In this document: piece after piece, positions 31,883-39,524 of the stretch | How the letters are laid out: each line of letters starts with the position of its first letter | Position numbering within the stretch: the stretch's first letter is position 1 | Origin: UBA1756 sp045627805 | GTDB taxonomy: Bacteria; Bacteroidota; Bacteroidia; Bacteroidales; WCHB1-69 | Direction of reading: 5' to 3' | DNA: 64,000 bases | Assembly: GCA_045627805.1 (NCBI GenBank) | Contig: JAZQOJ010000201.1 | Coordinates: 62,001-126,000 of the forward strand | Program-made: the position numbers and the translations under genes | The notes under the pieces: generated by a model | Told to the model about the DNA's origin: nothing | What the model saw: only the letters and a program-made list of their open reading frames with translations | Databases searched by the model: none

Positions 31883-31890
31883 TACTTTTG
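31883..31890 (+). promoter_or_regulatory. -7 promoter box (TACTTTTG) for the histidine kinase gene
   Basis: TACTTTTG matches the TAnnTTTG consensus, 56 bases ahead of the ATG at 31947. Immediately after it, GCAGTAGCAAATTGCTGC forms a small imperfect inverted repeat at the expected transcription start, a possible regulator site or 5' hairpin. Confidence 0.55.
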
Positions 31891-31946
31891 CAGTAGCAAA
31901 TTGCTGCAATGAACCTTTTTTAACTCGTAATAATATATCTTCTACT

Positions 31947-32645
31947 ATGCAAAAGAAGAGAGACGAATTGGCCGACAGTTTTATTTTCTCTATTGTACAC
32001 GATTTGAAGAATATGATGGTACCGATTATGTCGCGTGCGGATATGTTGCAGATGTCGGGTATAAGTGAAGAGCGGCGCCAGTATTTGTTGAAGCAGCTTA
32101 ATATCAGCTGTTCTACGATGATGGATGCCCTGAATAAGGTGGTGCGTATTTGTAAGGACCGTAATGGTATGAGTCATTATCGTGCGGAGCGCTTTAGTCT
32201 TCGATTCATTGTGCTTGAGGCATTGGATGTGTTGCAAGAGGATTATACATTGAAGTCGATTGAAGTGGTAAATGATGTTTCTGAGGATATTTTTGTCCTG
32301 GCTGATAAAGAGTCGATTTTGGGCGTTGTGATGAATTTGGTTGGGAATGCGGTGAAGTTCACGCCTGAGGGAGGCCACGTGAGAATTACCGCAGTGGATT
32401 GCGGAAATCGTGTTGATCTTTGTGTGGAGGATGACGGGTTGGGTGTTGATGAGGAAAAAATCAGCAAGTTATTGTATGAGAATCTGTACTTTACTACGCC
32501 AGGTACGAATGGTGAGCCCGGTACTGGTTTAGGGCTGATGTTGTGTGAGTCGCAGTTGGTTCGTAATGGCAGTCACTTGCATTTCCGGCGTAATGAATCG
32601 TCGGGTTCTACCTTCGGTTTTGAACTTGAAAAATATCAAGCATAG
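31947..32645 (+). CDS. Soluble sensor histidine kinase, no receiver or sensor domain
   Basis: The 232-residue protein is only a kinase core: a HisKA dimerisation/phosphoacceptor helix with the phosphorylated His at residue 18 (SIVHDLKNMM), then a HATPase_c domain with N box NLVGNAVKFTPEGG, G1 box DDGLGVDEEK and G2 box GEPGTGLGLML. There is no signal peptide, transmembrane segment or PAS/GAF domain, so its signal must come from a partner protein. No response regulator gene is adjacent, making it an orphan. It is monocistronic, with a predicted promoter upstream and the topA promoter downstream. Confidence 0.88.
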   Translation: MQKKRDELADSFIFSIVHDLKNMMVPIMSRADMLQMSGISEERRQYLLKQLNISCSTMMDALNKVVRICKDRNGMSHYRAERFSLRFIVLEALDVLQEDYTLKSIEVVNDVSEDIFVLADKESILGVVMNLVGNAVKFTPEGGHVRITAVDCGNRVDLCVEDDGLGVDEEKISKLLYENLYFTTPGTNGEPGTGLGLMLCESQLVRNGSHLHFRRNESSGSTFGFELEKYQA

Positions 32646-32697
32646 AGGGCTTGAAAAATGTTGATTGAATAGGGACTGTATTTTTAAAAAAATGATG

Positions 32698-32705
32698 TAA
32701 TTTTG
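32698..32705 (+). promoter_or_regulatory. -7 promoter box (TAATTTTG) for topA
   Basis: TAATTTTG fits TAnnTTTG and lies 26 bases before the topA ATG, giving a short leader. Confidence 0.6.
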
Positions 32706-32731
32706 CGGTCCTAAAATCTAAATAGTAGAGA

Positions 32732-35224
32732 ATGAGCAAAAATTTGATTATTGTTGAGTCTCCTGCCAAGGCGAAGACCATTCAGAAGTTTATTGGAAAA
32801 GACTATACTGTAATATCAAGCAAAGGGCACGTGAGAGACCTTCCGTCGAAGGATTTGGGTATTGACGTGTCGAAGAATTTTCTTCCGCAGTATGAAATCT
32901 TGTCTGACAAGAAGAAACTGATTACAGACATTAAGAAGATGGTCGGAGAAGCGGACGTCGTTTGGTTGGCAACTGATGATGACCGCGAGGGTGAGGCCAT
33001 TTCGTGGCATTTGATGGAAGCGGCGAGTATTCCTGCGGAGAAGACGAAACGCATTGTGTTTCACGAGATCACGAAAACGGCGATAGAGGGAGCATTGGCG
33101 AATCCGCGGCAACTGGATGTGGACTTGGTGGATGCTCAGCAGGCACGTCGTATTCTGGACCGATTGGTGGGTTTTGAGTTGTCGCCCGTATTGTGGCGCA
33201 AGGTGAAACCGCAGTTGTCGGCTGGTCGCGTGCAGTCAGTGGCGGTGAAGTTAATCGTGGAACAGGAACGCAGGATCAACCAGTTTGAGAGAACTTCTTC
33301 CTATAAGGTAGTGGGAGAGTTTGAGACGGAAGAAAAGGGTAAAAGCGCTTTCGATGCCGAATTGAACAAGCGTTTTGACAGCAAGGAAGACGCTCGAAAG
33401 TTTTTGGAGGCCTGTTCAGAGAAGACCTTCCAGGTGGAGTCAGTGGAGAAAAATCCGGGCAAGAAATCTCCAGCGCCGCCCTTCACTACTTCTACGTTGC
33501 AGCAGGAGGCCTCGCGCAAATTGGGTTTTTCTGTTAGCAAAACGATGGTGATTGCACAGCAGTTATATGAAGCGGGTTACATCACATATATGCGTACCGA
33601 CTCTGTGAACCTGTCGGAATTTGCTCTTGCATCAGCGAAAGACGAGATTGAGACCTTGTATGGCAAGGAGTATTCAAAGGTTCGCAAGTACCAGACCAAG
33701 GCGTTGGGCGCGCAAGAGGCACACGAGGCCATTCGTCCGACCGTGATGGCAAATCATACGATTCCGGGCGACACCTTCGCCAAGAGATTGTATGAACTGA
33801 TATGGAAACGCACGTTGGCTTCGCAGATGAGCGATGCCAAGACCGAGAAGACTGTGATCAACATTCCGGTACCGGGTCGTGATGAGAAATTCGTGGCCAC
33901 GGGCGAAGTGGTGTTGTTCCAGGGATTTTTGAAAGTATATACCGAATCAACTGACGACGAGGTGGAAGAGGTGAAGGGATGGCTTCCCGCTTTGGAGAAC
34001 GGCGAGCAATTGACATATAAGAACATTAAAGCGACACAGCGATACAGCCAGCCGCCCGCGCGTTATACGGAAGCGAGTTTGGTAAAGAAACTGGAAGAGT
34101 TGGGCATTGGCCGTCCGTCAACGTATGCTCCCACGATCACTACGATTTTGAAACGTGAGTATGTGGTGAAAGAGAGCCGCCAAGGCAGCGAGCGCGAATA
34201 TTGCCAGCTCCGCTTGCAAGGCAGCAAGATTTCAGAAGATTTGAAAACTGAAAAATACGGCGTTGAGAAAGACAAGATTTTCCCGACTGATATCGGTATG
34301 GTGGTGAATGAGTACCTGCAAGACAACTTTGACTCCATTATGGATTACAGTTTTACTGCAAAAGTGGAGAAAGAGTTCGACGACATTGCCGAGGGCAAGA
34401 TACAATGGCAAAAGATGTTGCAGTCATTCTACAATAAATTCCACGAATCTATTGAGCACGCCATTACCTATTCAACGAAAGCGAGTGGCGAGCGCTTGCT
34501 GGGCCAGGATCCGAAGACGAACGAGAATGTGTATGTGAAGTTGGGCAAGTATGGTCCGATGGCGCAGATAGGGGAGAACTACGAGGATCAGAAACCGCGT
34601 TATGCGCGCTTGAAGCCGTCGCAGTCGATTGAGAGTATCACGCTGGAAGAGGCGTTGGAATTGTTCCGTTTGCCGCGCATTGCGGGCCAGTATGAGGGCA
34701 AGGACATTAAGATCGGCATTGGACGTTTCGGTGCCTACATTCAGTTTGATTCGAAGTTCATCTCCTTCCCGAAGACGGAGGAACCGACCGAAATCAGTTG
34801 CGAGCGTTGCATTGAGTTGATTGAGTTGAAACGCAAGCAGGATGTGGAGCGTGCCCCGCGCGTGCTGGGCGAACTGGACGGCAAGGAAATCACAGCGGCA
34901 GTTGGCCGTTTTGGCCCCTATTTGAAATACGACGAAAAGAACTACACTCTTGAGAAGGGCACAATGATTGTTGATATGACGTTGGAACAGGCGATAGAGG
35001 TAATCAAGGGTGCGGCAATGAAGAACGTGCTTCGTACGTTCCCCGAAAACGACGACGTAAAGGTGATGAACGGCCGTTATGGCGCATACATCACTAACGG
35101 AGAAGACAATTTCAAGATTCCGAAGGGGATGTTGGCCGACAACCTCACTTTGGAGGACTGCTTGAATATCATTGCTACGACGGAGCCGACTGCGAAAAAG
35201 AAGGTTTACCGGAAGAAGAAATAA
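32732..35224 (+). CDS. topA: DNA topoisomerase I (type IA)
   Basis: The 830-residue enzyme relaxes negative supercoils through a 5'-phosphotyrosine intermediate. The TOPRIM domain is at the N-terminus (LIIVESPAKAKTIQKFIG; acidic motif TDDDREGEAISWHL). The active-site region GYITYMRTDSVNLS holds the nucleophilic Tyr, and GAQEAHEAIRPT is the conserved downstream motif. The C-terminus (from about 640) lacks the Cys4 zinc ribbons of the E. coli enzyme. Instead it carries several TopA C-terminal repeats (IGIGRFGAYIQF, AAVGRFGPYLKY, VMNGRYGAYITNG) and a Lys-rich tail (KKKVYRKKK), which is normal for Bacteroidota. Complete and ordinary. Confidence 0.97.
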   Translation: MSKNLIIVESPAKAKTIQKFIGKDYTVISSKGHVRDLPSKDLGIDVSKNFLPQYEILSDKKKLITDIKKMVGEADVVWLATDDDREGEAISWHLMEAASIPAEKTKRIVFHEITKTAIEGALANPRQLDVDLVDAQQARRILDRLVGFELSPVLWRKVKPQLSAGRVQSVAVKLIVEQERRINQFERTSSYKVVGEFETEEKGKSAFDAELNKRFDSKEDARKFLEACSEKTFQVESVEKNPGKKSPAPPFTTSTLQQEASRKLGFSVSKTMVIAQQLYEAGYITYMRTDSVNLSEFALASAKDEIETLYGKEYSKVRKYQTKALGAQEAHEAIRPTVMANHTIPGDTFAKRLYELIWKRTLASQMSDAKTEKTVINIPVPGRDEKFVATGEVVLFQGFLKVYTESTDDEVEEVKGWLPALENGEQLTYKNIKATQRYSQPPARYTEASLVKKLEELGIGRPSTYAPTITTILKREYVVKESRQGSEREYCQLRLQGSKISEDLKTEKYGVEKDKIFPTDIGMVVNEYLQDNFDSIMDYSFTAKVEKEFDDIAEGKIQWQKMLQSFYNKFHESIEHAITYSTKASGERLLGQDPKTNENVYVKLGKYGPMAQIGENYEDQKPRYARLKPSQSIESITLEEALELFRLPRIAGQYEGKDIKIGIGRFGAYIQFDSKFISFPKTEEPTEISCERCIELIELKRKQDVERAPRVLGELDGKEITAAVGRFGPYLKYDEKNYTLEKGTMIVDMTLEQAIEVIKGAAMKNVLRTFPENDDVKVMNGRYGAYITNGEDNFKIPKGMLADNLTLEDCLNIIATTEPTAKKKVYRKKK

Positions 35225-35292
35225 GGTTTTGGCCAACGGAAAGCGTTGAAAATGGGTGGAATGGTAGAAAAATCTTCAAAATTTATTAAAAA

Positions 35293-37482
35293 ATGAAAAT
35301 AAGAAGTTTGCTTTTGATAATGGTGTTGCTCGTTTTTGCGGGCAACATTCAGGCACAAAAAGAGATTACCCTTCAGGGAATTTGGAAGGATTATACTTTT
35401 TATCCGAGGGGAATCCGTAGCTTTGAGTCGATGCCGAACAGCGATTACTATACGGTAGTGGATGCGTCGTCAATTTCAAAATTCAGTTTCCAGACGGGAG
35501 AGAAGGTTGGCGAAGTAGTGTCGGCGGAGGATTTGCGCAGTGCCAGTAACGGCGAGATTACGCTGCGCGACATCGACGAGTACGTTTTTGACGGTGCTTG
35601 CAACAAGTTGCTGATTTCTACCGAAGGCGAAAGTATCTACCGTCGCTCAATGGCTTCTTTCTATTATGTTTACGATTTGCAGACGAAGAAAATGCAGAGC
35701 GTTTCCGACAAGTCGAAGGGAAAACTGAACTTCGCTGATTTTTCGGAGGATGGCAGCAAGGTTGTGTTCGTTCGCGACTACAATCTGTTTTATGTGGACT
35801 TGTCGAATGGCAAGGAGGTGCAGATTACTTTTGACGGCAAGGAGAATGCGATTCGCAATGGCTGGGCCGACTGGGTTTATGAAGAAGAATTGAGCCAGTC
35901 GAAGTACTATGCGTGGTCGCCTGACGGCAAAAAGATTGCTTACTATCGCTTTGATGAGAGCAATGTGAAGGAATTTTCGATGACGATGTGGGGCGGTTTG
36001 TATCCGGAGGAATATCGTTACAAATATCCGAAAGCGGGCGAGGACAACTCTTTGGTTGACATTTATGTATATGACTTGGAAACGGGCAAGAGCGAACGCG
36101 TGGGCTTTGAGCGCGAGGATTGCTACTATCCGCGTATGTATTGGCTTTCCAATTCGCAGGATTTGGTGGTGCTGAAGTTGAACCGCTTGCAGAATCGCTT
36201 GGATTTTTATCGTTACAATACGATATCCAAGCAGATGGATGTGGTTTTAACAGATGAGAATGCCTGCTGGATTGACATCACCGATAATTACTATTTTCTG
36301 GATGATAATAAGACGGTTATTTTCTTGTCGGAACGTGATGGATTTCGTCATATTTACCGTGCCGAATTTGGTCAGCAGCCGGTTCAGCTGACGCACGGAC
36401 AGTATGAGGTAGCGGAGATCAGTGCCATTGATTTTCCCAAGAAGACCATTTATTATTTGTCGAATGAAACGGATGTTCCGAACCAGGATTTGTACAGCAT
36501 TAATTTTGATGGAAAGAAAAAGAGAATGCTCACGGATGGAACGGGATGGAACAATCCCACATTCAATAGCAATGCGCATTATTACTGCAACCAGTACAGC
36601 AATGCGAACACGCCGAGTGTTTACACGTTGCACGATGCGAGTGGAAAGAAACTTTACACGATTGAAGACAATGCGAAATTCCGTCAGGTGATGGCCGATT
36701 ACGGTTATGCGAAGAAGGAAATGTTCACTTTCACTACGAGCGAGGGTGTGTTGTTGCACGGCTGGATGTTGAAACCGGCCAATTTCAACAGCAACACTTC
36801 TCATAAGTATCCGGTGCTGATGTATGTTTATGGTGGTCCGGAAACGCCTCAGGTATTGAATTCTTTCAGCAATCCGTTTGATTTGGCGTGGTACCAGATG
36901 CTGGCGCAGAAGGGTTACATTGTGGTTTGTGTTGATGGTCGTGGCACTGGTCGCAAGGGCGATGCCTTCACCAAGGTGATTTACAAACAGATGGGCAAGT
37001 GCGAAGCAAAGGACCAGATTGAAACGGCTCAGTATTTGAAGACCCTGCCTTACGTTGACGGCGACAGAATCGGCATTTGGGGCTGGAGTTTTGGCGGCTA
37101 TTTGTCAGCACTTTCACTGTTCAAAGGCGAGGGCGTTTTCAAAATGGCAATGTCGGTGGCACCGGTTACCAACTGGAGATATTACGACAATATTTACACG
37201 GAGCGATTCTTGCAGAAACCGCAGGACAATCCGAGCGGTTATGATGACAACTCGCCTTGTTTCTTTGCCGACAAGATGCAAGGGGACTTCCTTTTGATTC
37301 ACGGCACGGCCGACGACAATGTGCATTTCCAGAATTCGATGGACCTGGTGACGCAGTTGAACAAGGCGGAAAAACAGTACGAACAGTTCTTCTATCCCAA
37401 CAAAAACCATTCTATTTACGGCGGCAACACGCGTTACCATTTGTATGTGAAGCTGACGGATTTCGTACTGAAGAATTTGTAG
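35293..37482 (+). CDS. Dipeptidyl peptidase IV (S9B serine peptidase)
   Basis: The 729-residue protein begins with a signal peptide (MKIRSLLLIMVLLVFAGNIQA), so it acts in the periplasm or at the cell surface. An eight-blade beta-propeller carries the substrate N-terminus-binding Glu pair in WADWVYEEEL. The C-terminal alpha/beta-hydrolase domain has the catalytic triad Ser599 (GWSFGGY), Asp674 (HGTADDN) and His706 (NKNHSIYGG). DPP IV releases X-Pro dipeptides from peptide N-termini and supports peptide use in asaccharolytic Bacteroidales. It is the last host gene before the integrated element and ends in a terminator just upstream of attL, so its expression is probably unaffected by the insertion. 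Confidence 0.95.
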   Translation: MKIRSLLLIMVLLVFAGNIQAQKEITLQGIWKDYTFYPRGIRSFESMPNSDYYTVVDASSISKFSFQTGEKVGEVVSAEDLRSASNGEITLRDIDEYVFDGACNKLLISTEGESIYRRSMASFYYVYDLQTKKMQSVSDKSKGKLNFADFSEDGSKVVFVRDYNLFYVDLSNGKEVQITFDGKENAIRNGWADWVYEEELSQSKYYAWSPDGKKIAYYRFDESNVKEFSMTMWGGLYPEEYRYKYPKAGEDNSLVDIYVYDLETGKSERVGFEREDCYYPRMYWLSNSQDLVVLKLNRLQNRLDFYRYNTISKQMDVVLTDENACWIDITDNYYFLDDNKTVIFLSERDGFRHIYRAEFGQQPVQLTHGQYEVAEISAIDFPKKTIYYLSNETDVPNQDLYSINFDGKKKRMLTDGTGWNNPTFNSNAHYYCNQYSNANTPSVYTLHDASGKKLYTIEDNAKFRQVMADYGYAKKEMFTFTTSEGVLLHGWMLKPANFNSNTSHKYPVLMYVYGGPETPQVLNSFSNPFDLAWYQMLAQKGYIVVCVDGRGTGRKGDAFTKVIYKQMGKCEAKDQIETAQYLKTLPYVDGDRIGIWGWSFGGYLSALSLFKGEGVFKMAMSVAPVTNWRYYDNIYTERFLQKPQDNPSGYDDNSPCFFADKMQGDFLLIHGTADDNVHFQNSMDLVTQLNKAEKQYEQFFYPNKNHSIYGGNTRYHLYVKLTDFVLKNL

Positions 37483-37510
37483 GGTCCAAGTTTTAAGAAA
37501 CGAGAAAAAG

Positions 37511-37548
37511 AAAGAGAGACATAACGAAAAGTTGTGTCTCTCTTTTTT
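37511..37548 (+). terminator. Rho-independent terminator of the DPP IV gene, abutting attL
   Basis: An 11-bp stem AAAGAGAGACA / TGTCTCTCTTT is followed by a T tract that ends 2 bases before the attL repeat. On the unoccupied chromosome it would lie directly downstream of the tRNA-Gly 3' end, so it may serve both converging units. Confidence 0.85.
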
Positions 37549-37549
37549 A

Positions 37550-37578
37550 TGAGCGGTAAACGGGTCTCGAACCCGCGA
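37550..37578. other. attL (3' tRNA-Gly fragment)
   Basis: A 29-bp copy of the tRNA-Gly 3' end (T arm and acceptor strand, reverse orientation) identical to 62366-62394. After base 37578 the sequence departs from the tRNA, so this fragment is not a functional tRNA gene. It marks the crossover region used by the integrase. Confidence 0.93.
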
Positions 37579-37651
37579 TAAAAAAAATTAATTGCACCAG
37601 ATTACAACTTACTGATTTTCAGACTGTTTTTGTTTTCTCTATTGGGGTATT

Positions 37652-37669
37652 TGTTGCAAAAATGTTGCA
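37652..37669. repeat. Paired TGTTGCA sites near attL (candidate integrase arm sites)
   Basis: TGTTGCA at 37652-37658 and again at 37663-37669, 11 bases apart (one helical turn); a degenerate third copy, TGTTGCT, starts at 37693. The same heptamer with exactly the same 11-base spacing occurs inside the right end at 62305 and 62316, as expected for arm-type sites of a tyrosine recombinase. Confidence 0.55.
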
Positions 37670-37697
37670 TTTTTTAATGTAAATAATTGATTTGTTG

Positions 37698-38093
37698 CTA
37701 TTTATCGCCTAACTTTTCCACGATTGACAGCAACCGAGCTATCTGCGCATCCTTTTCCTTGATCTGCGCATCCTTTTCCTTGATCCGTTCGTCCAATAGA
37801 TCTATCTGGGCACGCAGCACATCCGGACTGTCGCTATAGTACTGGCGGTTGTCAATATTGCCGTTATTGTCATTCCCAACCACAACGTTACCATTATTTT
37901 TGGAGAAAACTTCCGAATTTTCCGAAAAATACATTTCCAATATTGAAAGATTCGCTTTATTAGGCTTGGTCTTACCTTCAATATAATTCTTTAGTGTTGA
38001 ATTACTTAAATTTGTAGCTTTTGAAATTTGATTTAGCGGGATATTGGTATCCCGCAATTTTTTTAAAATTTTTTCTATCTGTAAATCAGTCAT
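37698..38093 (-). CDS. Repressor-like HTH protein with C-terminal coiled coil
   Basis: The 131-residue protein starts with an HTH domain of the Cro/CI type (residues about 1-52: IPLNQISKATNLSNSTLKNYI as helix-turn-helix). A polar Asn/Gly-rich linker (VVVGNDNNGNID) follows, then a C-terminal coiled coil (about 92-131) with the tandem repeat RIKEKDAQIKEKDAQI that should dimerise it. It is transcribed away from all early genes, with palindromic operators between. This is the layout of a temperate-phage lysogeny repressor. There is no LexA-type protease domain, so induction would not be by RecA-driven self-cleavage. A third operator-like site lies inside its own gene (37934-37949). Confidence 0.78.
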   Translation of the reverse strand: MTDLQIEKILKKLRDTNIPLNQISKATNLSNSTLKNYIEGKTKPNKANLSILEMYFSENSEVFSKNNGNVVVGNDNNGNIDNRQYYSDSPDVLRAQIDLLDERIKEKDAQIKEKDAQIARLLSIVEKLGDK

Positions 38094-38107
38094 TTATAAT
38101 TATTTTA

Positions 38108-38143
38108 TTGCAATATTGTAAATTATCTTTCCAATATTGGAAA
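38108..38143. promoter_or_regulatory. Two palindromic operators in the lysogeny switch
   Basis: TTTCCAATATTGGAAA (38128-38143) is a perfect 16-bp palindrome. TTGCAATATTGTAA (38108-38121) shares the CAATATTG core with one mismatch in symmetry. Their centres are 21 bases apart, two helical turns on the same DNA face. A related TTTCCAATATTGAAAG lies at 37934 inside the repressor gene. The perfect site lies just upstream of the early -7 box at 38151, where bound repressor would block the early promoter. Confidence 0.7.
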
Positions 38144-38150
38144 ATATGTG

Positions 38151-38158
38151 TATTTTTG
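38151..38158 (+). promoter_or_regulatory. Early promoter -7 box (TATTTTTG)
   Basis: TATTTTTG is 8 bases downstream of the perfect operator and 55 bases before the Cro-like gene. It is the probable early (lytic) promoter of the element. Confidence 0.6.
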
Positions 38159-38212
38159 CACAAAATTATTGAACTAATACAAGAATACAAATAAACAACA
38201 AATTTACAAAAT

Positions 38213-38413
38213 ATGAGAACGAAATTCAAAAAATTTTACGACGAATCCACCATCGGTATGAACCGAAATGAGAAAGCTGCATTCAGGCAGAAAATTTGCG
38301 ACTACACCGGGAAGTCATACCACGTGATACAGAACTGGATCTATGGCGTAACAATCCCTACCCCATTGGAGCAGAAAGCACTCAACCAGATTTTCGGCAA
38401 AGAAATTTACTAA
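38213..38413 (+). CDS. Small Cro-like HTH protein
   Basis: This 66-residue basic protein is the first gene of the rightward early unit, divergent from the repressor. A helix-turn-helix can be read around residues 20-47 (KAAFRQKICDYTGKSYHVIQ, with turn and recognition helix), followed by TPLEQKALNQIFG. Position and size fit a Cro-type antagonist of the repressor. The next gene starts 1 base after its stop, so they are translationally linked. Confidence 0.6.
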   Translation: MRTKFKKFYDESTIGMNRNEKAAFRQKICDYTGKSYHVIQNWIYGVTIPTPLEQKALNQIFGKEIY

Positions 38414-38414
38414 G

Positions 38415-38786
38415 ATGGAACCGGTGAAATACAAATTATTTAAGTGGAATGAACACGGAGTTTGCACCAATCCAAAGATCCCAATATCTTTCCGATATAA
38501 AGGTTCAAGAAAAATTTTCAATGTGCTTACCGCAGAATGCGAGAGTGGATGGTCTTATTCTGTGGAATACGAACTGGTAAACACTGGTGGAGGCTATTTA
38601 CCGAGGTACGGAGGAACAGTAACAAACGAAAAAGAGTGTATCGTTGCCGGGCTGAAAGAGCTGCACTGGCGGTTTCGACATAACATAGATTATAATCAAG
38701 ATCGAAGCGATAAAGAGTCAGCAAGGCAGATGCTGCGCCGCGTGGAAGAGTTGTTAGCGGAGCACAGACAGTATGAACTATTTTAA
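38415..38786 (+). CDS. Early protein of unknown function
   Basis: The 123-residue protein is not recognised. It is rich in aromatic beta strands in the first 80 residues (YKLFKWNEHG, GWSYSVEYELV) and ends in a charged helix (SARQMLRRVEELLAEHRQYE). It has no signal peptide or membrane segment. It lies 1 base after the Cro-like gene in the early operon, where small host-takeover or regulatory proteins are usual. Confidence 0.6.
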   Translation: MEPVKYKLFKWNEHGVCTNPKIPISFRYKGSRKIFNVLTAECESGWSYSVEYELVNTGGGYLPRYGGTVTNEKECIVAGLKELHWRFRHNIDYNQDRSDKESARQMLRRVEELLAEHRQYELF

Positions 38787-38797
38787 TTGTAAGAATT

Positions 38798-39124
38798 ATG
38801 GATTACGGAGACTTTGAATTAAAAAGCAGGGCTGAAATCATTGAATTGACAAAAAATAGAGCCTGGAGGAAAAAGGTGTTTTCCAGGTCGTTAGATTCAT
38901 TCAAAGTAAAAACCCTGATTGATAACGCGACTGTTGAACTGACAATAATAAAGGGCGGTTCCTACAGAGGGGAAACAATTTACAATTGCGGAATAGTAGT
39001 CAATGGGAAAACCATTAATGTGAAGAAATATGATGGTGTTCTCAACATTGAAAAACTTGTAATTCAATGGTTAAGACGCTATGACATAGACAACGTAACG
39101 ATCTACATAATAAATGATCGATGA
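38798..39124 (+). CDS. Early protein of unknown function
   Basis: The 108-residue soluble protein has a basic helical start (RAEIIELTKNRAWRKKVFSR) followed by predicted beta strands (VELTIIKGGSYRGETIYNCG) and a C-terminal helix. No family is recognised. It starts 11 bases after the previous stop, in the same operon. Confidence 0.55.
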   Translation: MDYGDFELKSRAEIIELTKNRAWRKKVFSRSLDSFKVKTLIDNATVELTIIKGGSYRGETIYNCGIVVNGKTINVKKYDGVLNIEKLVIQWLRRYDIDNVTIYIINDR

Positions 39125-39158
39125 TGCAATACATATCCACCATCAAAAAGCAATCATT

Positions 39159-39419
39159 ATGAAATTCATATCAATCACCCTCGACAATATAAAGATCGTT
39201 GATGCCCATTCAAGGTTCGATCTCTTAGAATTGATTTGCAAACTGAATGAGAGGTTCAGCCAAGGAGAAATCGACCAATACACCATACTGAAGTGCGAAG
39301 ACGGGATGCCAATTTGCGGGAGAAAGAGGTTTTTGCTAAGCAGCAACGACAGAGGGTTCATTCTTAACGAATTACAATGGAGCAAACTGATAGACGACCT
39401 GGAAAAAGAAGTATGGTGA
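39159..39419 (+). CDS. Early protein of unknown function
   Basis: An 86-residue protein starting MKFISITLDNIK. A start 45 bases upstream would overlap the previous gene and add an unconvincing His-rich extension, so the internal ATG is preferred. The protein is acidic at its C-terminus (KLIDDLEKEVW), soluble and unrecognised. It is the last gene before an early terminator. Confidence 0.5.
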   Translation: MKFISITLDNIKIVDAHSRFDLLELICKLNERFSQGEIDQYTILKCEDGMPICGRKRFLLSSNDRGFILNELQWSKLIDDLEKEVW

Positions 39420-39474
39420 TAAAAACGGATAGTGGATGCCGTGAGTTCCACGAAAGGTTCTTTACAATTGGGGT

Positions 39475-39505
39475 GTGGGCACCCGACGGAGTGCCCACTT
39501 TTTTT
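39475..39505 (+). terminator. Terminator/attenuator just upstream of the primase gene
   Basis: A perfect 8-bp stem GTGGGCAC / GTGCCCAC with an 8-base loop is followed by seven T residues. It lies between the early genes and the primase start (39525), only 20 bases upstream of the ATG. I see no TAnnTTTG box between them, so transcription into the primase gene appears to need readthrough; this could be an attenuation or antitermination point. Confidence 0.88.
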
Positions 39506-39524
39506 AACACAAAAAGAAAAAAAA

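Noticed and set aside
37550..37578. tRNA-like sequence at the left boundary
   Set aside because: Only the T-arm/acceptor part is present; it is the attL copy of tRNA-Gly, not a second tRNA gene.
39432..39524. Longer primase start at 39432
   Set aside because: It would place the terminator hairpin inside the coding region and add a 31-residue segment with no resemblance to primase N-termini.
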